From: Streptomyces curacoi
Lineage (GTDB): Bacteria > Actinomycetota > Actinomycetes > Streptomycetales > Streptomycetaceae
Direction of reading: 5' to 3'
Assembly: GCF_001513975.1 (NCBI RefSeq)
Contig: NZ_KQ947990.1
Coordinates: 118,095 to 182,094, forward strand
Length of the DNA: 64,000 nt
The stretch's first letter is position 1, and each line of letters begins with the position of its first letter. Both the position numbers and the translations under genes were made by a program. Shown in pieces: positions 1-7,356 of this stretch. The notes below the pieces were generated by a model that made no database searches, was not told the DNA's origin, and worked only from the letters and a program-made list of their open reading frames with translations.

Positions 1-2
1 TT

Positions 3-794
3 CACAAGGCCGCGCTCGTCGTAGCAGCGGCCGGCGGTCTGTCCGCCATCGGCGCCGGCGTCAGCGAGGCCGCCGAATATCCCGTCGGGTACAGCGGTGC
101 TCCGGCGCCCGAGTACCCGGCGCCTCACTACGCGGCCCCTGTTCCCCAGTACGCGCCGCCGCAGTACGCGCCCGCACCTCCTCCGCAGTACGCGCCGCCG
201 CAGTACGCGCCGGCACCTCCTCCGCAGTACGCGCCGCAGTACGCCCCGGCACCCGCGCCCCACTACGCGCCGCCCCAGCAGAGCGCGGCGGAGGCTACGG
301 CCCGTTCGACGGGCACCGCCCACATCTCGGGTCCCCACTCGTACGCGCAGTCGGTGCCGCAGGCGGCTCCCCCGGCTCCGGCCCCGGCTCCCATGCCCGC
401 CCCGGCCCCGGCCCCGGCTCCCGCCCCGCAGCCGCAGGCCGGTTACGCCTCCGCCTCGGCCGCGTCGGGCGGCGCCGCTCAGGCCTCCAACTCGCCGCAC
501 GCCTCGCAGCCGGCCGCCCCGCACCCGGCCTCGCAGGTCGTGCCGCAGGTCACCCCGCAGACGGCGCCGCAGGTCATGCCGCAGGTCGCCCCGCAGGTCC
601 ACGCTCCCCAGGTCTTCAACCCGGAGCCCCCGCCGCGGGTCGCGCCGCAGGTGAACCCGCAGGTGAACCCCGAGGTGAACCCGCTGATCAACCCGCTGAT
701 CTCGCCGGCCAGCGCGCCGCAGGTGCCCGGGCTCGGCCTCGGACAGGTCGCTGCGCCTCCCGTGGGTCAGCTGGGCCTGCCCCGGGTCGGCTGA
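3..794 (+). CDS. Secreted Pro/Gln/Tyr-rich repeat protein (5' truncated)
   Basis: The frame is open from the window edge to a TGA at 792-794, so the true start lies outside. The first visible residues are a hydrophobic stretch ending in SEAAE, which looks like the core and cleavage region of a signal peptide. The rest is low complexity: Tyr-containing units (QYAPP, APAPPPQYA) in the first third, a Pro-Ala tract in the middle, and PQV repeats followed by NPQV/NPLI units at the end. I see no catalytic domain. It is probably an exported, extended cell-surface or matrix protein. The next gene also encodes a small exported protein, so the two may be expressed together. The repeat structure and export signal are seen directly; the surface role is inferred. 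Confidence 0.75.
   Translation, partial: HKAALVVAAAGGLSAIGAGVSEAAEYPVGYSGAPAPEYPAPHYAAPVPQYAPPQYAPAPPPQYAPPQYAPAPPPQYAPQYAPAPAPHYAPPQQSAAEATARSTGTAHISGPHSYAQSVPQAAPPAPAPAPMPAPAPAPAPAPQPQAGYASASAASGGAAQASNSPHASQPAAPHPASQVVPQVTPQTAPQVMPQVAPQVHAPQVFNPEPPPRVAPQVNPQVNPEVNPLINPLISPASAPQVPGLGLGQVAAPPVGQLGLPRVG
147..224 (+). repeat. Two tandem 39-bp coding repeats
   Basis: Units at 147-185 and 186-224 differ at one base, and a shortened third unit begins at 225. Each encodes the block QYAPPQYAPAPPP. Such in-frame units can expand or contract by slippage, so the protein length probably varies between strains. Confidence 0.8.
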
Positions 795-867
795 GGGCTT
801 GGCCGTAAGCGTCCACCGTCTCAACCCGATCCGCTGCACACCACATCTGCTCGACAACGGAGAACAA

Positions 868-1149
868 ATGCGCAAGCTTCAGAAGGTCGCCCTCGTGGGG
901 GCCGTCCTCGGCAGTGTCGGCTCCCTCGGGGTCGGCACCGCCCTCGCCCACGGTGAGGCGGGGGCCCACGACCTCGACATCACGCAGGGCATCGAGTGCC
1001 GCTCGCACGACATGAACATCGATGTCCTCGGCAGCGTCGGTCTCGTCAACGGCCTGGCGGGCAACCTGCTGAACGGCGAGGGCTCCCCGGGTGCGCAGCC
1101 CAGCCACCTCGGGTCGGACATGGGCTGCAACAGCCAGGCACTCAAGTAG
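868..1149 (+). CDS. Small exported protein with two cysteines
   Basis: The 93-residue product starts at ATG 868, preceded by GGAG at 859-862; the longer upstream frame has no such site. The N-terminus is a signal peptide (MRKLQKVALVG, hydrophobic core, TALA before H28), with cleavage likely after A27. The mature part of about 66 residues contains two cysteines (C44 and C87) that could form one disulfide. It also has a hydrophobic Gly/Leu/Val segment (VLGSVGLVNGLAGNLLNG). That combination is reminiscent of the small surface proteins of streptomycetes such as chaplins, but the chaplin consensus is absent. It follows the Pro/Gln-rich exported protein by 73 bp in the same direction. Function unknown. 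Confidence 0.75.
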   Translation: MRKLQKVALVGAVLGSVGSLGVGTALAHGEAGAHDLDITQGIECRSHDMNIDVLGSVGLVNGLAGNLLNGEGSPGAQPSHLGSDMGCNSQALK

Positions 1150-1295
1150 TCCGTACGAAGCGTTCGGTTCGACGCCCGCTCCACCATGGGGCGGGCGTTG
1201 CACTGTGAGGCATACGCGTTCAGTGAACTCGCGTAACCCTGCGTGTAGGGTGATTTCGTTGCCTTCCTGGACGGAACGGACAGCAAAGGAAGCGT

Positions 1296-2567
1296 ATGGC
1301 GGCCTATCGCATGAGACTGTCCTGTGCCGACGAGATGCTGCTGCTCAACGGGTGTCCGGGAGTTGTCGGCCTGGCGGCGGTCTTCTCCGGCGAGCAGCCC
1401 GATGTGGGCCGGGTGCGGGCGCGCGTCGCCGAGCGGTGGACGGGGCTGGAGCGCATGAGCTGTGTGCTCGACCGTCCCCCGGGCAAGGGCGGGACGGCGC
1501 GGTGGGTGGTACCGGGTCCGTTCGATCCGGCCGCGCATGTCGCCGTGGCGCGGAACAAGTTGGACGACCTGTGGGCGCAGAGCGTGGACCGGCCGCTCCT
1601 CGACGGGGTGCCGCCCTGGCGGCTCTTCGTCGTCCCGGACGCGGCGCACGGCGGCGGGTTCGCGTTGGCGCTGGTCGCCCAGCACGTGCTCCTCGACGGG
1701 CGCTCCCTGGCGACGGTGATGCGCTCGCTGATGGACGGCCCCGCGGCGGTGCGGGACTCGGTCCGGCCGGCGCCGCTGCCGCGTACCGGGCTGCGCGCGG
1801 CGGCCAGGGAGCTCAGGGTGATGACGGCCGCGGGGCAGGCCCTGCCGATGCGGTCCGCGCAGGAGACGTACTCCTCGGTCGCGGTGACCGAACTGCCCGC
1901 GCACATGGTGCGGGCGGCACGCCGGCAGCCTGCCGACGGCCGGGGCGCGACACTGAACGAGCTGCTGGTGGCGGCGGTGGCCGGGGCACTGCGGGCCCGG
2001 TACGGTCCGATGCGGCGGTGGCGGCAGCGGGACGAGCCCGCGTACACGGCCGTACCGTGTGATCTGCGCACCCGGGTGAATCCGGGAGAACTCGGGAACA
2101 CCCTCACGGTCGTCCGGGTTCCGTTGCCCGTCGACGTGGACGGTCCCGTGGCGCGTCTGCGGGCGTGTCAGGCCGCGATGGCCGCCGTGCCCGACCGGGC
2201 CGCCGTCCACGCCACCGTGCTGTTTCCGGCGGCGGAAGCGGTACGGCGGACGGGACCCTGGGTGACCCTGCTGCTGACCAACCGCGGTCGGCGCTCCTGC
2301 TTCGCGGCGACCGCGACCACCGCCATGAAGTGGCCCGGCGGTTCGAGCACCTTCCAGGACCGTCCGCTCGTGCGCACGGTCGGTCTGCCGCCCCTGCAGC
2401 ACCCGGGCACGGTCAGCTTCGCCCTGGCGCAGGCAGGGGACGCGTACACGCTCACCGTGGTGTGCAACCTGCGCCCGGACGACGCGCGACGGATCGCCGA
2501 CGCGGTTGTCACGGAGTTCGAGACATGGGCGCGGATGGTGACGCCGTCGGTGCGAGCCAAGCCCTGA
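1296..2567 (+). CDS. WS/DGAT-type acyltransferase, first of two
   Basis: The 423-residue protein has the layout of the wax ester synthase / diacylglycerol acyltransferase family, within the condensation-domain fold. It has an N-terminal DEMLLLN block, the active-site motif in the form Q129-H130-x3-D134-G135, a C-terminal TLNELLVAAVAGALR helix and an ELGNTLTVVRVPLP segment. The first His of the usual HHxxxDG is Gln; the second, catalytic His is kept. In the family this enzyme moves an acyl group from CoA or a carrier protein to an alcohol or amine. The start at ATG 1296 has AAAGGA just upstream; ATG 1311 is an alternative. It leads a tight group with an acyl carrier protein, a ketosynthase and a second related acyltransferase, so the acyl donor may be carrier-bound. 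The product is unknown. Confidence 0.75.
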   Translation: MAAYRMRLSCADEMLLLNGCPGVVGLAAVFSGEQPDVGRVRARVAERWTGLERMSCVLDRPPGKGGTARWVVPGPFDPAAHVAVARNKLDDLWAQSVDRPLLDGVPPWRLFVVPDAAHGGGFALALVAQHVLLDGRSLATVMRSLMDGPAAVRDSVRPAPLPRTGLRAAARELRVMTAAGQALPMRSAQETYSSVAVTELPAHMVRAARRQPADGRGATLNELLVAAVAGALRARYGPMRRWRQRDEPAYTAVPCDLRTRVNPGELGNTLTVVRVPLPVDVDGPVARLRACQAAMAAVPDRAAVHATVLFPAAEAVRRTGPWVTLLLTNRGRRSCFAATATTAMKWPGGSSTFQDRPLVRTVGLPPLQHPGTVSFALAQAGDAYTLTVVCNLRPDDARRIADAVVTEFETWARMVTPSVRAKP

Positions 2568-2593
2568 CGGCACCAGGAGATGGAGGCAGTTGC

Positions 2594-2869
2594 ATGGAAG
2601 CGGAACACGGGGACGTATGGGAAGCGCTGCGCCCGCTGTGCGCGCGGGTGATGTCGGTGCCGCCGGAGGCGGTGGTGCCGCAGGCGCGGCTGGTCGCCGA
2701 TCTGGGCGCGGACAGCCTGGACATCACCGAACTGGAAGCGGCGTCGGAGGAGTTGTTCGGGGTGTCCCTGCGGGGCACCGACAAGACCGGAGTGTCCACC
2801 GTGGGTGACGTCGCCGACCTCATCGTGCGGATGCGCGCCCACGCCGCCTCCAGCCCCCTCGCCCGATGA
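2594..2869 (+). CDS. Acyl carrier protein
   Basis: A 91-residue, acidic, helical protein with the phosphopantetheine attachment motif LGADSLDITEL; the serine is residue 41. It carries growing or finished acyl chains as thioesters on its prosthetic arm. A purine-rich GGAGATGGAGG lies just before ATG 2594. It follows the acyltransferase by 26 bp, and its stop overlaps the ketosynthase start (ATGA at 2866-2869), so the pair is probably translationally coupled. Being this tightly coupled to a ketosynthase and not to the main fatty-acid genes argues for a dedicated pathway. Family assignment is secure; the cargo is unknown. Confidence 0.9.
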   Translation: MEAEHGDVWEALRPLCARVMSVPPEAVVPQARLVADLGADSLDITELEAASEELFGVSLRGTDKTGVSTVGDVADLIVRMRAHAASSPLAR

Positions 2870-4074
2870 CCGGCCGGCACGCCGTCGCCGTCACGGGCCT
2901 GGGAGTGCGCTGCGCGGCCGGGGCGACCCCGGAGGCGCTGTGGGAGAGTCTCGTGCTGCGCCGTTCGGCGACGCGGCTGCATGCCTTCGACGCCGAGGGC
3001 GCCGTCGTGTACCCCGCGTGTCCGATGACCGACTTCGACCCCTCCGGCCACCTCGCGCCCAAGGAGGTGCGGCGGGCCGACCGGTCGGTGCAGCTGGCGG
3101 TGTGCGCCGCCGCGGAGGCCGTGGAGGACGCCGGAGGACTCCATGCCGCCCCCGGCCGTCGGGCGGTGGTCACCGGCACCGGCTACGGCGGGGTGATCAG
3201 TCAGGAGAACGGCATCGGACATCCCGATGTGCTGTACGCGCCGCGGCTGATGCACAACGCGGGGGCGTACTGGATCAGCGCCAGGCTCGGCATCACCGGC
3301 CCCAGCCTGACGATCTCCACCGCGTGCGCGTCCGGGACGCACGCGGTGGGTGAGGCGATGCAGATGATCCGGGCGGGCTGCGCGGACGTGGTGGTGGCAG
3401 GAGGCCATGACAGCCCCCTGACCCCCACGACCGCGCTGGCCTTCGGCCGGTCCGGCGCGATGGTCACCGAGTGCGAGGAGCCCGGCGCCGCGTCCCGGCC
3501 GTTCGACGTCGGGCGGCGCGGCTTCGTCCTCGCCGAAGGGGCGGCGTTCCTGGTGCTGGAACGGCTGGACCTGGCCCGCGCGCGGGGCGCCCGGATCCAC
3601 GCCATGCTGACCGGGTACGGACGTACCTCCGACGCCCACCACCTCACGGCACCGCATCCCGACGGTGCCGGTGCCCGGGCCTGCATGGAGCAGGCGCTCG
3701 CCGACGCCGGGACGACGGCCGAGGCCGTCACCCATGTCAACGCGCACGGCACCGGGACCGAGTTGAACGACGTCGCGGAAGCACAGGCGATCACCGCCGT
3801 GTTCGGCCCCCGCGGGGTGCCGGTGACCGCCCCCAAGTCGGTGACCGGGCACGGGCTCGGGCTGGCGGGAGCGCTGGAGGCCGTGATCACGGCCTGCTCC
3901 GTGCGCGAAGGGCTGGCCCCTCCGACCGCGCATCTCACGCGGCTGGACCCCCGATGCGAACTCGACGTGATCCACACGGAACCGCGCAAGATCCCGGACG
4001 GCCCGGTGATCAGCAACAGTTTCGCCTTCGGAGGCCACAACGCCTGTGTCGTGTTCGATTCACCCCACGCTTGA
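2866..4074 (+). CDS. Beta-ketoacyl-ACP synthase, KAS II type
   Basis: A 402-residue condensing enzyme with the full Cys-His-His set: C154 in STACASG, H294 in VNAHGTGT, and H329 in KSVTGHGLGLAG with K324. Length and motifs match FabF/KAS II, which joins an acyl group on its cysteine to malonyl-ACP with loss of CO2. It starts inside the stop of the ACP gene (ATGA). No ketoreductase, dehydratase, acyltransferase or chain-length-factor gene is nearby. The cluster may therefore borrow those functions from primary metabolism, or the enzyme may perform a single condensation or a non-decarboxylative acyl transfer. The two flanking WS/DGAT-type proteins are the likely off-loading enzymes. Enzyme class is certain; the pathway is inferred. 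Confidence 0.9.
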   Translation: MTGRHAVAVTGLGVRCAAGATPEALWESLVLRRSATRLHAFDAEGAVVYPACPMTDFDPSGHLAPKEVRRADRSVQLAVCAAAEAVEDAGGLHAAPGRRAVVTGTGYGGVISQENGIGHPDVLYAPRLMHNAGAYWISARLGITGPSLTISTACASGTHAVGEAMQMIRAGCADVVVAGGHDSPLTPTTALAFGRSGAMVTECEEPGAASRPFDVGRRGFVLAEGAAFLVLERLDLARARGARIHAMLTGYGRTSDAHHLTAPHPDGAGARACMEQALADAGTTAEAVTHVNAHGTGTELNDVAEAQAITAVFGPRGVPVTAPKSVTGHGLGLAGALEAVITACSVREGLAPPTAHLTRLDPRCELDVIHTEPRKIPDGPVISNSFAFGGHNACVVFDSPHA

Positions 4075-4125
4075 TCAGCGAAGGGACCAGCGAAGGGGGG
4101 ACCGAGGAACGAGAGGCTGTGGAAC

Positions 4126-5394
4126 ATGAGGCTGACGGCCGTCGAGGAAGGGCACCTGCGCAACGGGCTGCCGGGGACCATCGGCATCGCCGCGGTGTTT
4201 CCTGCGGGGCAGCCGCTCGACCTGGCGCAGGTGCGGTCCCGGGTCCGTGACCGATGGGGCGCACTGGAGCGGATGAGCCGGCTCCTCGCGCCGCCCGCCG
4301 GGCCGACGGCGGTGTCGGGCCACCGGTGGACAGCCGCCCGGCCGTTCGATCCCGACGTGCACATCACCGCCACGGACCAGGACCTGGACGCCCTGCTGAC
4401 CGCCGGTGTCAGCCACCCGCTGCCGTCCGAACGGCCCCTGTGGCGGCTGCTGGTGACGGCACACGCCACCCCGGCGGGCGAACACGCGCTCGTGCTGCTC
4501 GCCCATCACGCGCTGCTGGACGGCAGATCCCTGGAGACCCTCTTCCGGCTGCTGATGGACGACGCCGCACCGCCCCGCCCCGCCGGGCCGCCCGCGACGG
4601 CCCCGCCGCGCCCACGCGTCCAACCCGCCGCGGTGGGCAGGGAGTTGCGCCGCATCGAGATCCCCGGCCAGCCCCTTCCTTCGGCTCCCCCCGGCGAACC
4701 GCGGCCGTCGGTGGCGGTGGTCGACCTCGATCCGCAGGTGATGCGTACGGCCCGCGGACGCCCGGCCGGCGGACGGGGAGCGACCCTCAACGAACTTCTG
4801 CTCAGCGCGTACGCCGGAGCCCTGCGCGCCTGCTACGGACCCCCGCGGTCCTGGCCCCAGGGGCCGACCCCCCTCTACGCCACGGTCCCGGTCGACCTGC
4901 GGACCCGCGACAACGCCGGTGAGCTCGGCAACGGCGTCACCGCCCTGCGCATCCCGCTGCCCGTCGACACCGAGTGCCCGGTGGCACGACTGCAGGCGTG
5001 CCAGGACCTGGTCGCGGCGTTCGGTCACCGCTGCGACGTCCACCGCGCGATCCTTCCCCCGCTGAAGGCCGCCGCGCGTGCCGTGCCGTGGCTGGCCGGG
5101 GTGATGGCCCGGCGGCTGGCGCGCCCCGAGGTCACCACCAGCCTGTGCACCGCCTTCAAGTGGCGGGACAACCCCAGCAGCCTGCACGGCCGTCCCCTGT
5201 CGCGCATCGTCCCCCTGCCGCAGCTCTCCCCGCCGGGCACGGCGAACCTCTGCCTCGTCCGCACCGCCGACACCTACACCCTCACCGTCGTCGGCCATCT
5301 GCGCGCCGGTGACGCGGAGATGATCGGCGAGGCCGTGGCCCAGGACCTGAAAGCGGTCGCGGCGACGGACACGCCCGCCGCCTGCGCCGGTTGA
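4126..5394 (+). CDS. WS/DGAT-type acyltransferase, second of two
   Basis: The 422-residue protein is a clear paralogue of the one at 1296-2567: same N-terminal block, WRLLV before the active site, GATLNELLLSAYAGALR, DLRTRDNAGELGNGV and the closing NLCLVRTADTYTLTVVGHLRAGD. Here the catalytic motif is complete (H127-H128-x3-D132-G133), unlike the Q-H form of the first copy. It starts 51 bp after the ketosynthase. One copy with an intact motif and one with a changed first His suggests either different acceptors or a heteromeric pair. Substrates unknown. Confidence 0.75.
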   Translation: MRLTAVEEGHLRNGLPGTIGIAAVFPAGQPLDLAQVRSRVRDRWGALERMSRLLAPPAGPTAVSGHRWTAARPFDPDVHITATDQDLDALLTAGVSHPLPSERPLWRLLVTAHATPAGEHALVLLAHHALLDGRSLETLFRLLMDDAAPPRPAGPPATAPPRPRVQPAAVGRELRRIEIPGQPLPSAPPGEPRPSVAVVDLDPQVMRTARGRPAGGRGATLNELLLSAYAGALRACYGPPRSWPQGPTPLYATVPVDLRTRDNAGELGNGVTALRIPLPVDTECPVARLQACQDLVAAFGHRCDVHRAILPPLKAAARAVPWLAGVMARRLARPEVTTSLCTAFKWRDNPSSLHGRPLSRIVPLPQLSPPGTANLCLVRTADTYTLTVVGHLRAGDAEMIGEAVAQDLKAVAATDTPAACAG

Positions 5395-5395
5395 C

Positions 5396-5892
5396 GGAAG
5401 CTCCCGGACAGTGCCCTGTCCAGAGCAGGCCGCGCCAGCACGTCCCTACTGCCGACGAACTGGTCCACCGCGCCGACGGGCGGCAGCTCCTGGAGGGCCG
5501 GGTCGCTGATGCGGGCGGTCAGGGCCGCGGCGAAGCGGTCCGCGCGCAGGACCTTGAAGGGCCGGGAGTGGTACGGGCGTACGGCCGGGTCGACGCGGTC
5601 GGTCAGGCCGAGCCGGTTGTGCCGGCGCGCGACGATCTCGCCTGGGCGAGGTGGCGCTCGCGGGTGGGCCAGTCCGTGGCGGCGAGCGCGGCGGTGAGGA
5701 CGGGGGACAGGCGGGTGCCCACGGCGGTGCGGGCGAAGGCTCCCCCGCTGCCTGAAGGGCGTGGGGGCACCTCGCAGCCGAGCCATTTGCCGTACGGCGG
5801 GTAGCGGCGCTCCATCAGCAGGCACAGCCGCATCAGGTCGCGGGCCAGGCGGGCGGCGGTGGCCGGAGTGCAGTTCGCCCTGCGCTGGGTCG
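5396..5892 (-). pseudogene. 3' remnant of a DUF4037-type gene, frameshifted
   Basis: On the minus strand one frame reads ARLARDLMRLCLLMERRYPP then YGKWLG and, further on, AALAATDWPTRERHLAQA. A second frame then reads RHNRLGLTDRVDPAVRPYHS, RPFKVLRADRFAAALTARIS and GAVDQFVGSRDVLARPAL. Together these match, from memory, the C-terminal half of the DUF4037 (nucleotidyltransferase-like) proteins common in actinobacteria. The upstream half is missing: the similarity starts near 5890, just beyond the stop of the GNAT gene. At least one frame change lies between the two parts (near 5640-5660), so no intact product can be made. The 3' end abuts the second acyltransferase gene, suggesting this spot is where the acyl cluster meets older sequence. 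Confidence 0.6.
5739..5773. repeat. Small G/C palindromic insertion inside the DUF4037 remnant
   Basis: About 36 bases with a CCCCC...GGGGG imperfect hairpin interrupt the otherwise family-like run YGKWLG...AFART and would encode CEVPPRPSGSGG in the remnant. Streptomyces genomes carry many short GC palindromes of this style. The insertion is in frame, so it may predate the frameshift. Confidence 0.5.
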
Positions 5893-5922
5893 AAGCGGGT
5901 GTGTTCGAGGGGTGCACGGCTG

Positions 5923-6405
5923 TTACCGCCCTGCGGCGCCCAGCTCCGTGAGTGCCTCGTCCGTCAGTCGGTACACCGTCCACTCGTTCTGCGGGCGGGC
6001 GCCGAGGGCCTCGTAGAAGGCGATGGAGGGGGCGTTCCAGTTCAGGACCGACCACTCCAGGCGCTGGTAGCCGCGCTCCACGCACAGCCGGGCCAGTTCG
6101 GCCAGCAGGGCCTTGCCGTGGCCGGCGCCCCGGGCGGTGGGGCGGACGTAGAGGTCCTCCAGGTAGATGCCGTGGACGCCGCGCCAGGTGGAGAAGTTCA
6201 GGAACCAGATCGCGTAGCCGACGGTCTCGCCGGTCGCGTCGTCGGCCGCGATGTGCGCGTAGGCGGCCGGGTGGTCGCCGAAGAGGGCCGTGTGGAGCTG
6301 CTCCTCGGAGGCCTGCGCCTCCTCCAGGGCCTTCTCGTAGTCGGCGAGTTCGCGGATGAGGGTGTGGATGGCGGGGACGTCGGCGGGGGTCGCGGGTCGG
6401 ATCAT
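5923..6405 (-). CDS. GNAT acetyltransferase, diamine/spermidine acetyltransferase-like
   Basis: The 160-residue protein is a single GNAT domain. Motif A is LEDLYVRPTARGAGHGKALL (acetyl-CoA pyrophosphate loop). The C-terminal half has WSVLNWNAPSIAFYEALGA followed by EWTVYRL, the pattern I associate with spermidine/spermine and thialysine acetyltransferases. It would N-acetylate a small amine in the cytoplasm. ATG 6405 has no ribosome site, but TAGCCT lies six bases upstream, as expected for a leaderless transcript. Its neighbours include an amine-oxidase-type flavoprotein (7357-8763), so a polyamine role is plausible but not shown. Confidence 0.8.
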   Translation of the reverse strand: MIRPATPADVPAIHTLIRELADYEKALEEAQASEEQLHTALFGDHPAAYAHIAADDATGETVGYAIWFLNFSTWRGVHGIYLEDLYVRPTARGAGHGKALLAELARLCVERGYQRLEWSVLNWNAPSIAFYEALGARPQNEWTVYRLTDEALTELGAAGR

Positions 6406-6414
6406 GGGGTGAGG

Positions 6415-7302
6415 CTAGCCGCGGGGGTCGCGCAGGCGCCTGGCGATTTCCAGGTCCTTCTCCTCCGGTACGTCGCCGTCCTCGACGCTCCACAGGAGGT
6501 TCTGGAGCAGCCGGCCGTACGTCCACGCACGCGCGCGTGCCCGGTCCAGGCCGAGTACGTCGGTCATGGCGTCGAAGCGCCAGCGGACGTCGGCGGGGTC
6601 GAAGCGGCTGGCGAGCGCGGGCCACAGCTCGAAGCCCGGGTCGCCGGCGAGGGGCTTGGGGTCGATGGCGACCCAGGGGGCGCGCTCGGCGGCGAGGACG
6701 TTCTCGTCGTGCAGGTCCCAGTGCAGCAGGCGGTCGCCCGGCTCGTCGACGACCTCCCGTACGGCTGCGGCGCAGTCGGCGGCGATACGGCGGGTCCCCG
6801 GGTCCCCGATCTGCTTCAGCGCCCAGGGCGTCTCCTCCAGCATGTCCCGCGCGATGTCGCCGAGGCGGCGCAGTCCGGCGGGCGCGGCGAAGGACGTGAG
6901 GTGGGCCAGCAGGCGGGCGATGACCAGGACGGACTCGTGGACGTCCGGAACGTGCGCGAGCATGCGGGAGGAGTCGAGGCGTTCGAGGAGCATGGTGCCG
7001 GTCGCCTCGTCGTGGTCGAGGAGGCGGACCGCTCCGTCGCCGTCCCACGCGCGCAGGGCCACCGGTTCGCCCTCGCTCTCCTCGTCGAGGAGTTGCAGCT
7101 TCAGGACGGCCGGGGTGCCGTCCCGGCGCAGCACGGGGAGGACCAGGGCGCTGACCCCGTGCATCGGCGGTCCGTCGGCCGTCAGCCCCCAGCGGTCGAG
7201 GAAGGCGGCCGTCAGGTCGGGGAGTTCGGCGATGAAGGCGCGGCCCGCCTCCCCGTTGTACTGCTGCTGTGATGCGGCGAGCTCCTGCGGAATGTCGATC
7301 AC
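6415..7302 (-). CDS. Aminoglycoside/hydroxyurea phosphotransferase-like kinase
   Basis: The 295-residue protein belongs to the APH(6)/hydroxyurea-resistance kinase family: LLHWDLHDENVLA is the catalytic loop (Asp and Asn) and AIDPKPLAGDPGFELWP the metal-binding segment. Known members phosphorylate streptomycin or hydroxyurea; most chromosomal ones in Streptomyces have no known substrate. I place the start at GTG 7302 because family members begin with a [MV]IDIPxEL-like sequence. TACGGT lies six bases upstream, consistent with a leaderless mRNA, and much longer frames upstream are artefacts of GC bias. It is transcribed divergently from the flavoprotein gene and ends 9 bp before the GNAT start, so the two minus-strand genes may share transcripts. 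Confidence 0.8.
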   Translation of the reverse strand: MIDIPQELAASQQQYNGEAGRAFIAELPDLTAAFLDRWGLTADGPPMHGVSALVLPVLRRDGTPAVLKLQLLDEESEGEPVALRAWDGDGAVRLLDHDEATGTMLLERLDSSRMLAHVPDVHESVLVIARLLAHLTSFAAPAGLRRLGDIARDMLEETPWALKQIGDPGTRRIAADCAAAVREVVDEPGDRLLHWDLHDENVLAAERAPWVAIDPKPLAGDPGFELWPALASRFDPADVRWRFDAMTDVLGLDRARARAWTYGRLLQNLLWSVEDGDVPEEKDLEIARRLRDPRG

Positions 7303-7308
7303 CTTGTG

Positions 7309-7349
7309 ACCGTACTGGTCTGCCGGAATCGCCTCACCCGAATTAACGT
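7309..7349. promoter_or_regulatory. Divergent leaderless promoters
   Basis: On the minus strand TACGGT (7314-7309) is six bases from GTG 7302. On the plus strand TAACGT (7344-7349) is seven bases from ATG 7357. Both fit the TANNNT -10 box placed so that transcription begins at the start codon. No ribosome site precedes either gene. The -35 regions are not obvious. Confidence 0.55.
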
Positions 7350-7356
7350 CCTCGCC

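Noticed and set aside
879..2573. Minus-strand frame of 564 codons
   Set aside because: Opposite the first acyltransferase, no plausible start or domain.
5391..5804. Plus-strand frame of 137 codons
   Set aside because: Overlaps the DUF4037 remnant; the remnant strand has real family similarity, this one none.
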